This document shows positions 1-6,943 of a stretch of DNA of 10,516 nt, piece by piece. Every line of letters begins with the position of its first letter. The stretch's first letter is position 1. Both the position numbers and the translations under genes were made by a program. The notes below the pieces were generated by a model. The model had not been told where the DNA came from. It saw only the letters and a list, made by a program, of their open reading frames with translations, and ran no database searches. Source of the stretch: JAKLKS01 sp964370855 (lineage in GTDB: Bacteria; Planctomycetota; JAJSAM01; JAKLKS01); contig CAYJMF010000143.1 in NCBI GenBank assembly GCA_964370855.1, positions 1 to 10,516 of the forward strand, written 5' to 3'.

Positions 1-49
1 TCACTTTCCTGTGGATAACATCCGCTGGAGGTTATCCACAGGAAAGTGA
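1..49. repeat. Perfect 19-bp inverted repeat containing two DnaA-box matches
   Basis: Positions 1-19 and 31-49 are exact reverse complements, separated by an 11-nt loop (20-30). Each arm contains TTATCCACA (32-40 on the plus strand, 10-18 on the minus strand), which is the strong DnaA-box consensus. The arms are much richer in A/T than the surrounding sequence. There is no T-run after the stem, so it is a poor match to an intrinsic terminator. It may be a dispersed palindromic (REP-like) element, a DnaA-binding site, or both. The adjacent motif GAGGAACGTCCCC (56-68) may belong to the same element. The element may extend to the left of the window. Confidence 0.75.
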
Positions 50-53
50 CGAA

Positions 54-929
54 GTGAGGAACGTCCCCCATCTCCGCCGGTACGGGCTCCTCCTGCTCCT
101 GCTCGCCACGATCCTCCCCTACCACGGCTGCCGGGCCCACCCGTCCCACTACGACCTCAGCCGATCCCGGGAGGAGGGCTACTACCTCGAGAGACCCGGT
201 GTGATCCCCACACAGTTCATGAAGTGGGTCATTCGCGACAAGGTCCTGGGGCTGCCCGCTGGAGATACGGACTTCTCGGGCCAGCCGAAGTCGCTTCGCA
301 CCGACGACTACGCGGGCCACTCGATCTTCTTCGCGGTGCCGCTGTGGATCCTGGCCCTCGCCCTCGCCCGAATCGGGGGAAAGGCGCGCATCGCCGCTGC
401 TGTCCTCGCGTGGGCCGGCATGATCGGATCCCTCGCGGCCATCGGGATCCCGGTGGTCGGCGGGGACTTCCTCCACCTCTTCCCCGAGCCCTTCAGGGAG
501 GTCGAATCCGCCGCCATGCTCCTCGCCGCATTCCTCCTCGCCGCTGCCCGCCCACGCCATCGCTGGGACTTCGCCGACGTCGAGGCGACGGTGAGTTCCA
601 ACGCCCTCCTCGGAATCGGTGCGGCGCTCTACTGGCCGATGCACTGCTATCTGCGGTGGACCCTGAAGGAGGGGCACTCCTGGGGCCCGGTGATGGCCTC
701 CCTCTGGGAGAACTACCGCATCGGCTTCTGGGTCGGGCTCGCGGGGCTCCTCCTCGTCGCGGCCCCCCTCTACTTCTCCGGGGCCCGCGGCGCCGCCCTG
801 TACGATTCCCCCTTCCCATGGCACTCCCCCTCATCGACTCCCACGCCCACGTCGACTTCGACCGGTTCGACGCCGATCGGGACGCCGTCTTCGACCGGGC
901 CCGGGCCGCGGGACTCGTCGCCATCGTGA
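54..929 (+). CDS. Unrecognised multi-pass membrane protein
   Basis: I do not recognise the family. The 291-residue reading frame starts with GTG at 54, preceded by AGGA at 40-43; there is no other ATG or GTG start before the first hydrophobic segment. Residues 8-26 look like a signal anchor or lipoprotein signal (RRYGLLLLLLATILPYHGC, a weak lipobox). A soluble stretch follows (about 27-88), then hydrophobic segments at about 90-107, 112-135, 151-165, 183-199 and 222-242, giving five or six membrane passes. From residue 255 the frame overlaps the tatD gene by 112 nt. That tail is only a low-complexity S/T/P run, so the functional protein probably ends near residue 250. Either the overlap is real but functionally empty, or a stop was lost by mutation or sequence error. 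The gene looks somewhat less GC-rich than its neighbours. The first residues may derive from the upstream palindromic element. Confidence 0.6.
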   Translation: MRNVPHLRRYGLLLLLLATILPYHGCRAHPSHYDLSRSREEGYYLERPGVIPTQFMKWVIRDKVLGLPAGDTDFSGQPKSLRTDDYAGHSIFFAVPLWILALALARIGGKARIAAAVLAWAGMIGSLAAIGIPVVGGDFLHLFPEPFREVESAAMLLAAFLLAAARPRHRWDFADVEATVSSNALLGIGAALYWPMHCYLRWTLKEGHSWGPVMASLWENYRIGFWVGLAGLLLVAAPLYFSGARGAALYDSPFPWHSPSSTPTPTSTSTGSTPIGTPSSTGPGPRDSSPS

Positions 930-1609
930 ACGTCGGCGTCGGCCCCGAGGGGTCGCGCCGCTCCATGGAGCTGGCCGCCGCCCGCCCCGGGGTGTTCGCC
1001 ACGGCCGGCGTCCACCCCCACGACGCCGCCACCGTGGACGACGCCTGCCGGACCGCCATCGAGGGGATGGTGCGCTCGGGGAACTGCGTCGGCGTCGGGG
1101 AGTGCGGCCTCGACTACTTCCGCGACCTCTCCCCCCGGGCGGACCAGGAGCGGGTCTTCCGCTGGCAGATCGAACTCGCGCGGGAGTGCGACCTCCCCCT
1201 CGTCATCCACTGCCGGGACGCCTACCCCGATCTCCTGCGCATCCTCGGCGAGGAGGCGGCGCGGGGCGGCGTGCACGGGGTGATGCACTGCTTCAGCGGC
1301 GGCCCCGCGGAGGCGCGGGCGAGCCTCGACCTCGGCTTCTCCGTCTCCTTCTCCGGTGTCATCACCTACCCCAACGCCGAGGGGACGCGGGCCGCGGCGA
1401 AGGCGGTGCCGCTCGACCGCACGATGATCGAGACCGACTGCCCCTACCTCGCGCCGCAGCCGGCCCGGGGGAAGCGGAACGAGCCGGCCCTCGTGGTGCA
1501 CGCCGCGGAGACGCTGGCGAAGGTCCACGGGGTGCGGCTCGAGGCCGTGGCCGAGGCGACGACGGCGGCGACGCGGGCGGCCTTCCGCCTCCCCGGGGGG
1601 ATCCTCTGA
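818..1609 (+). CDS. tatD: TatD-family metal-dependent hydrolase (putative DNase)
   Basis: The 263-residue product has the normal TatD/YcfH length. It belongs to the amidohydrolase TIM-barrel superfamily; characterised members are cytosolic metal-dependent 3'-5' exonucleases or phosphodiesterases linked to DNA repair and turnover. Visible motifs in order: metal-binding HAH at 9-11 (LIDSHAHVD), GVHPH at 64-68, GECGLDY at 94-100 with metal-bridging E95, HCRDA at 131-135, MHCFSG at 156-161, and ETDCPYLAP at 205-213 with catalytic D207, followed by RGKRNEP at 217-223. All expected metal ligands are present. The ATG at 818 was chosen because it places the HxH strand at the N-terminus; the open frame continues upstream to 224, but that part is Arg/Gly/Pro-rich noise. 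No Shine-Dalgarno sequence precedes the ATG; a TACGAT -10-like hexamer lies at 801-806. The stop overlaps the moxR start as TGATG, implying coupled translation. Confidence 0.93.
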   Translation: MALPLIDSHAHVDFDRFDADRDAVFDRARAAGLVAIVNVGVGPEGSRRSMELAAARPGVFATAGVHPHDAATVDDACRTAIEGMVRSGNCVGVGECGLDYFRDLSPRADQERVFRWQIELARECDLPLVIHCRDAYPDLLRILGEEAARGGVHGVMHCFSGGPAEARASLDLGFSVSFSGVITYPNAEGTRAAAKAVPLDRTMIETDCPYLAPQPARGKRNEPALVVHAAETLAKVHGVRLEAVAEATTAATRAAFRLPGGIL

Positions 1610-2595
1610 TGGGCGCCCGCGAGGAGGCGGACCGGGCGGCGCGGGAGTTCGGCGAGGCCTGGGGGGCGCTCCGCGACTCCATCGCCGGGGCCATCGTCGG
1701 CCACGGCCCCGTCGTGGAGGAGGTGATGACCGCCTTCTTCGCCGGGGGCCACGTGCTCCTCGAGGGGGTGCCGGGGCTCGGGAAGACGCTGCTGGTGCGC
1801 TCGCTGGCGGCCTCCGTGGGACTGCGGTACTCCCGCATCCAGTGCACGCCGGACCTCATGCCCGCCGACGTGACGGGGACGACGGTCGTCTCCGAGGAGG
1901 GGGGGCGGCGGACCTTCGTCTTCCGGCGGGGCCCCGTGTTCACGAACATACTCCTGGCCGACGAGGTGAACCGCGCGACGCCGAAGACGCAGTCCTCCCT
2001 GCTGGAGGCCATGGAGGAGCGGGCGGTGACGGCGGCGGGGGAATCCCACCGCATCGACCCGCCCTTCCACGTGCTGGCGACGCAGAACCCCCTCGAGATG
2101 GAGGGGACCTTCCCCCTCCCCGAGGCGCAGCTCGACCGCTTCCTGTTCAAGGTCCTCGTCTCGCCCCCCTCGGGGGAGGAGCTGCTCCGCATCGTGGACC
2201 TGACGACGGGGGCGCCGGCGCCGGTGGTGCGGCAGGTCCTCGACGGCGCCCGCGTGGCGGAGCTCCAGAAGCTCGTCCGCGAGGTCGTCCTCGAGGGGCC
2301 GGCGCGGGACCTCGTCGCCCGCCTCGTCGGCGCCTCGGCGCCGGACGGGCGGGAGGCGCCGCCCTCGGTGAAGCGCTTCGTCCGCTACGGCGCGAGCCCC
2401 CGCGGGGCGCAGGCGCTGGCGCTCGGCGCCAAGGTCCGCGCGCTGGCCGCGGGCCGGGTCCACGCGGCGGCGGCGGACGTCGTCGCCGTGGCCCGCCCGG
2501 CGCTCCGCCACCGGCTGCTTCTCAACTTCGAGGGAGAGGCCGAGGGCACGAGCGTGGAGGAGATCCTCGGGGAGATCCTCGCGACGGTGAAGTAG
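1609..2595 (+). CDS. MoxR-family AAA+ ATPase
   Basis: This 328-residue protein is a complete MoxR ATPase, a cytosolic AAA+ chaperone-like family that typically assists assembly or metal insertion of partners with VWA or DUF58 domains. Motifs: Walker A GVPGLGKT at 53-60, the family signature CTPDLMPADVTG at 79-90, Walker B ILLADE at 114-119 followed by NRATPKTQ, sensor 1 N160 in ATQNPLE, LPEAQLDRF at 170-178, and the sensor 2 region GASPRG at 261-266 in the C-terminal lid. The ATG at 1609 shares one base with the tatD stop (TGATG) and gives the usual family length. The open frame extends upstream to 1102, but that segment is tatD read out of frame. MoxR genes are usually followed by DUF58 and VWA membrane partners; here a repeat starts at the stop codon and no such partner follows, so the client is unknown. 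Confidence 0.94.
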   Translation: MGAREEADRAAREFGEAWGALRDSIAGAIVGHGPVVEEVMTAFFAGGHVLLEGVPGLGKTLLVRSLAASVGLRYSRIQCTPDLMPADVTGTTVVSEEGGRRTFVFRRGPVFTNILLADEVNRATPKTQSSLLEAMEERAVTAAGESHRIDPPFHVLATQNPLEMEGTFPLPEAQLDRFLFKVLVSPPSGEELLRIVDLTTGAPAPVVRQVLDGARVAELQKLVREVVLEGPARDLVARLVGASAPDGREAPPSVKRFVRYGASPRGAQALALGAKVRALAAGRVHAAAADVVAVARPALRHRLLLNFEGEAEGTSVEEILGEILATVK

Positions 2596-2635
2596 GGGAA
2601 TACGGTACCCGACCCGATTCATCGGGGTTGGGGCG
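2594..2635 (+). repeat. Interspersed repeat, copy 1 (single arm)
   Basis: These 42 nt are identical to 2949-2990 and, apart from the outermost two bases, reverse-complementary to 3018-3057. The left edge overlaps the last two bases of the moxR stop codon (TAG). The core CCCGATTCATCGGG is itself a near-palindrome. No clear inverted second arm follows, although GGTACCCCTCCCC at 2646-2658 could be a worn remnant. The position immediately after a stop codon suits a 3'-UTR palindromic element. Confidence 0.9.
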
Positions 2636-2672
2636 GGGAGTTGGCGGTACCCCTCCCCACAATGATGGGCCC

Positions 2673-2720
2673 GTGCGCATGAGGGACTTCGAGGAACCAT
2701 CGCCATGGACGAGAGCCTGA
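2673..2720 (+). pseudogene. Truncated duplicate of the McsA-like gene start (15 codons)
   Basis: A GTG at 2673 opens a 15-codon frame (VRMRDFEEPSPWTRA) that stops at 2718-2720. The surrounding 31 nt (2662-2692) match 3109-3139 at 28 positions, and the GTG at 2673 aligns exactly with the GTG at 3120 of the McsA-like gene. Similarity fades after the codons for RDFE. It overlaps the start of the zinc-ribbon gene at 2705 in another frame. I read it as a leftover gene start from a local duplication. It could alternatively act as a short leader peptide translated ahead of the zinc-ribbon gene. Confidence 0.5.
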
Positions 2721-2947
2721 AGGACCTTCGCTGCGCCCGCTGCGGGGGCGCGACCCTGCCGGGACAACTGCGGGACTCGCAGGGAGGGCGCCGCACCCCG
2801 GAGCCGCAGACATGGATGCCGCGGATGACGGGGGACGGCTCCCTGATCGGGAAGATGGCCGCGAAGGATGCCGCCAGGGCGCAGGAACGGACCGTGGTCG
2901 CTCTCCGCTGCATGGACTGCGGGCGTATCGAGCTCTTCGCGCCATAG
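2705..2947 (+). CDS. Small zinc-ribbon protein of unknown function
   Basis: An 80-residue protein with two CxxC knuckles, C10-x2-C13 near the N-terminus and C69-x2-C72 near the C-terminus (CARCGG and CMDCGRIE), the usual arrangement of a zinc ribbon. The middle part (about 20-65) is polar with no recognisable domain. GAGGA at 2691-2695 lies nine bases before the ATG and is a good ribosome-binding site, which supports this start. No membrane segment or signal peptide is seen, so it is probably cytosolic. It lies between two copies of the interspersed repeat and just behind a duplicated fragment of the next gene's start. Its base composition looks less GC-extreme than the flanking genes. Zinc ribbons of this size may bind nucleic acid or protein; nothing here decides between them. 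Confidence 0.7.
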   Translation: MDESLKDLRCARCGGATLPGQLRDSQGGRRTPEPQTWMPRMTGDGSLIGKMAAKDAARAQERTVVALRCMDCGRIELFAP

Positions 2948-2948
2948 A

Positions 2949-3057
2949 AGGGGAATACGGTACCCGACCCGATTCATCGGGGTTGGGGCGAGGGGCTCCC
3001 GGCCCGGCGAGGACCTCCGCCCCAACCCCGATGAATCGGGTCGGGTACCGTATTCCC
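2949..3057. repeat. Interspersed repeat, copies 2 and 3, forming a perfect 40-bp hairpin
   Basis: Positions 2951-2990 and 3018-3057 are exact reverse complements (40 bp) around a 27-nt loop (2991-3017). The left arm, extended to 2949, is identical to copy 1 at 2594-2635. The hairpin begins two bases after the zinc-ribbon gene's stop codon (2945-2947). It has no trailing T-run, so it is not a textbook terminator, but a stem this long in RNA could block 3' exonucleases or stop transcription. The perfect match between the arms suggests recent formation or active maintenance. Confidence 0.95.
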
Positions 3058-3062
3058 GCCGC

Positions 3063-3085
3063 CAATCTGGGTCGGGTTCAGTATG
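3063..3085 (-). repeat. Degenerate half copy of the interspersed repeat
   Basis: Positions 3064-3084 align with 3034-3053 inside the right arm of the hairpin (AATCtGGGTCGGGTtCaGTAT against AATCGGGTCGGGTACCGTAT), with one inserted base and two substitutions. It has the same orientation as the right arm and lies a few bases beyond it, so an older partial copy sits next to a perfect one. Confidence 0.6.
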
Positions 3086-3119
3086 GCGGCGCCTCCCCCC
3101 TCCCGGCGATGATGTCCCC

Positions 3120-3587
3120 GTGCGCAAGAGGGACTTCGAACAGCTCGTCGCCGGCCTCGAGGCCGAGGACGCCTTCTCCCGGCTCGACGCGGAGAAGCGG
3201 CTCCGCGATCTCCTGATGAGGGATTTCGGGTACCGGTGGGACGGCACCGCCGAGACCCGCAAGGAGGCCCTCGCGCGGCTTCGCGCCCACGACGAGGCGG
3301 AGCGGAAGAGGGAGCGGACCCGCCGCGCCGAGGCCGCGGCGCCGGGGCTCGCCGCCGTGGACCTCTCCAAGCTGAAGGGGATGACCCCGCAGCAGGTGGA
3401 GCACCACCTCCAGAAGCTGCTGGGGAAGGCGGGCCTCCTCGGCGGCTTCCAGGTCGCCCGGCCCCGCTGCCAGGGCTGTCAACAGCGGCCCGCCACGGTG
3501 GAGATCGTCGAGGTGGACGCCCGCACCGCCCGCTCCGTCACCCGCCTCTGCGACCCCTGCGCCGCGCAGAGGGGAGAAGTGCGCTGA
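3120..3587 (+). CDS. Protein with C-terminal McsA-like zinc finger
   Basis: A 155-residue protein from a GTG start at 3120. The C-terminal third carries C117-x2-C120 and C144-x2-C147 in the context CQGCQQRPATVEIVEV...RLCDPCA. This closely resembles the N-terminal zinc finger of McsA (CxxCxxxPAT...LCxxCA), the activator of the McsB arginine kinase. Here the finger is at the C-terminus, follows a charged, probably helical region (about 1-75) and a segment LSKLKGMTPQQVEHHLQKLL at 82-101, and only one finger is present. No mcsB, clpC or ctsR gene is nearby, so a McsA role is not implied; metal binding and protein interaction are the safe inferences. The start is supported by the duplicated copy of the same GTG context at 2673. 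No strong Shine-Dalgarno sequence is seen. It ends 8 bp before the convergent rmuC gene, with no visible terminator between them. Confidence 0.7.
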   Translation: MRKRDFEQLVAGLEAEDAFSRLDAEKRLRDLLMRDFGYRWDGTAETRKEALARLRAHDEAERKRERTRRAEAAAPGLAAVDLSKLKGMTPQQVEHHLQKLLGKAGLLGGFQVARPRCQGCQQRPATVEIVEVDARTARSVTRLCDPCAAQRGEVR

Positions 3588-3595
3588 GGAAGGCG

Positions 3596-4980
3596 TCAGG
3601 CGTCGACGGGGCCTGGCGCCGACGGGGAGTTCGCGGGGGGATCTTCGGGAGCCGCGGGCGCCTCCGCCGCCACCGCCTCCCCGGCCGGCGCCTCGAGCTT
3701 CGGGACCGCGTCGAGAGGCGCCATCTCCGGGAGGCTCTCCCCCTGGGGGGCGGCGTCGAGCTCCTCGAGCTTCCGGGCGGTGACCATGAGCCGCGTCTCC
3801 ATGGACCGCATCGCCCGGTTGTAGGAGCCCACGGCCCCGTCGAGCCCCTTCCCGACCTCCTGGAAGTAGCCCGCCACCACCTGGAGCCGCGCGTAGAGGA
3901 GCCGCCCGAGCTCGTGGATCCGCTGCGCGTTCTCGGCGATGCGCTCCTGCTGCCACCCGTAGGCCACCGCCCGCAGCAGCGCGATGAGCGTCGTCGGGCT
4001 CGCGGGGATCACCCGCTGCTCCACGCCGAACTCGATGAGCGAGGGGTCCTTCTGGAGCGCCGCGCTGAAGAACGTCTCCCCGGGGAGGAACATCACCACG
4101 AACTCCGGGCTCGCCTCGAACTGCTCCCAGTAGGCCTTCCCCGACAGCGCCCGCATGTGCTCCCGCACCTGGCGCGCGTGGTCCGCGAGCCGCGCCTCGC
4201 GCCCCTCGTCGGTCTTCTCCTCGAGGGCCGCGAGGTAGGCCTCCAGCGGCGTCTTCGCGTCCACGACGACGTGCTTCCCGCCGGGGAGGTTCACCACGAG
4301 GTCGGGGCGCAACCGCCCCCCCTCGGCCTCGGTGCTCGGCTGCTCCACGAAGTCGCAGTGGTCGAGCATCCCCGCCATCTCCACGACCCGGCGGAGCTGG
4401 ATCTCCCCCCACCGCCCGCGCACCTGCGGCGCGCGGAGCGCCCGGACGAGGTTCGCCGTCTCCGTGCGCAACTCCCCCTGCCCCGCGGCCAGCGCCTTCA
4501 CCTGCTCCCGGAGCGCCCCGTAGGCCTCGGACCGGGCCTTCTCCACCCCCTGGATGGTGGTGTCCACGTTCTTCAGCGTCTCGCGGATGGGCTTGAGGGA
4601 ATCCTCGATGGCGGCCTTGCGCGTCTCGATGTCCTTGAGGGCCGCCGCCTGCATCCCCTCGAAGCGGGTCCCGGCCAGCTCCAGGAAGGACTTCGTCGAG
4701 TTCCGGAGCGCCTCCGCGGAGAGGGCCTGGAAGGACTCCCGGAGCCGCTTCTCCATGTCCTCGAAGAGCCGGACCCTCTCCTCCATCCGCTCCCGCTCGC
4801 CGCGGAGCTGCTCCTCCAGGCGCGCCCCCCGCTCCGAGGCCTCCGCCGCGCGGGCCGTGGCCGCGGCCTCGGCGCGGCGCCCGCGGGCCTGGGCGAGGAC
4901 CCACGCCACGGCGCCGCCGACGGCGGCGCCGGCGGCGACGCCGAGGGCGAGGGAGGTGCCGTCGAGGCCGGGGGCCGCCA

Positions 4981-4981
<1 letters not shown>
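3596..4981 (-). CDS. rmuC: RmuC-family DNA recombination protein
   Basis: A 461-residue RmuC protein, a family with a predicted PD-(D/E)xK-like nuclease fold; E. coli rmuC mutants show more recombination at inverted repeats. Residues 11-30 form an N-terminal membrane anchor (LALGVAAGAAVGGAVAWVLA), followed by a long coiled coil (about 35-180). The conserved core follows with RGRWGE at 188-193, RPDLVV at 225-230 and DAKTPLEAY at 241-249, which holds the predicted catalytic D241 and K243, then PEFVVMFLPGE at 292-302. The last 50 residues are an Ala/Pro/Glu-rich tail with no conserved features. The ATG at 4981 overlaps the response regulator's stop by one base (TGATG), so translation is probably coupled and the gene belongs to the Hpt-regulator unit. 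The assignment is firm; the precise nuclease activity of the family is inferred from its fold. Confidence 0.95.
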
Positions 4982-6438
<1,457 letters not shown>

Positions 6439-6483
6439 GCGTCCCCCCTGATCCGCCGGGTCATGGTACCCGACGGGCCGCCG

Positions 6484-6837
6484 TCAGGCGGAAGGGAGGT
6501 CGTGGATGCCGATGAGACCGCCGGCGTGGCGGATGGCGCCGTCGAGCATCCCCACGATGACGCGGAGGGAGTCCGTCCGCCCCCGCTCCAGGTAGGTGTC
6601 CTCGGCCTCCCCCGCGTAGAGGGTGATGATGGGGAACCCGTAGGAGCCGCCGGTGCCGCGGAGATCGTGGGCGAGCTTCCGGAACCGCATGCCCGGCTCC
6701 CCCGCCGGCAGGTCCGCGGCCCCGTGGAGGAGGGTGGCCATCTCGCCGGCGTTCCGGTGGGCCTCGCGGACGAAGAGCCGGCGGAGCTCCTGGAACTCCG
6801 GATCTTCCTCGGGGCGGGAGAAGGGGGGGGAGTTCAT
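6484..6837 (-). CDS. Hpt (histidine phosphotransfer) domain protein
   Basis: A 117-residue protein made almost entirely of one Hpt domain. The signature AHDLRGTGGSYGF spans 56-68, with H57 the predicted phosphorylated histidine; the HxLxGxGGSxGF pattern is typical. The rest is predicted helical, as expected for the four-helix bundle. It should carry phosphate between the receiver of a hybrid kinase and a response regulator in the cytosol. The ATG at 6837 is preferred: AGGA lies 11 bases upstream and the family fold starts soon after. An in-frame ATG at 6867 would add ten residues but lacks a ribosome-binding site. The NtrC-type regulator starts 45 bp after its stop, making that the likely phosphate acceptor. 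No kinase is encoded in the window, so the relay is incomplete here. Confidence 0.88.
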   Translation of the reverse strand: MNSPPFSRPEEDPEFQELRRLFVREAHRNAGEMATLLHGAADLPAGEPGMRFRKLAHDLRGTGGSYGFPIITLYAGEAEDTYLERGRTDSLRVIVGMLDGAIRHAGGLIGIHDLPSA

Positions 6838-6899
6838 GGCGCCGGCGGTCCTGTGCACGGCATGCATTCTGCATCAGGCCGGCGGGCCGGGGAAGGCGC

Positions 6900-6913
6900 A
6901 TTCCCGCGGGAAT
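6900..6913. promoter_or_regulatory. Perfect 14-bp palindrome upstream of the Hpt gene
   Basis: ATTCCCGCGGGAAT is an uninterrupted palindrome in the 106-bp gap between the epimerase stop (6944) and the Hpt start (6837). It lies about 63 bp before the Hpt start codon, a suitable place for an operator controlling the Hpt-regulator-rmuC unit. No binding protein can be named, and a chance palindrome in GC-rich DNA is possible. The rest of the gap shows no clear promoter or terminator. Confidence 0.35.
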
Positions 6914-6943
6914 CCGTGACCCTCCCGGGGGGGTGGGGCCGGC

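Noticed and set aside
1..49. Chromosomal replication origin
   Set aside because: Only two DnaA boxes are present, there is no AT-rich unwinding region, and no dnaA, dnaN or parAB genes are nearby.
224..817. Upstream extension of the tatD reading frame
   Set aside because: The added 198 residues are Arg/Gly/Pro-rich and overlap the hydrophobic membrane-protein frame; the TatD fold starts at the ATG at 818.
819..835. Sigma-54 promoter (TGGCAC)
   Set aside because: The -24-like TGGCAC lies inside tatD and is not followed by a TTGC -12 element at the proper spacing.
1444..2913. Long minus-strand open frames across moxR and the repeats
   Set aside because: They are antisense shadows created by high GC content; translations are low-complexity and carry no motifs, while the plus strand encodes a complete MoxR.
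2949..3057. CRISPR array
   Set aside because: The repeats are inverted rather than direct, there is one loop of 27 nt and no series of spacers, and no cas genes are present.
3588..3595. Bidirectional terminator between the McsA-like gene and rmuC
   Set aside because: The gap is only 8 bp and I see no stem with a T-run at either gene end.
6466..6475. Another copy of the interspersed repeat
   Set aside because: Only ten bases (GGTACCCGAC) match, with no similarity on either side; too short to separate from chance.
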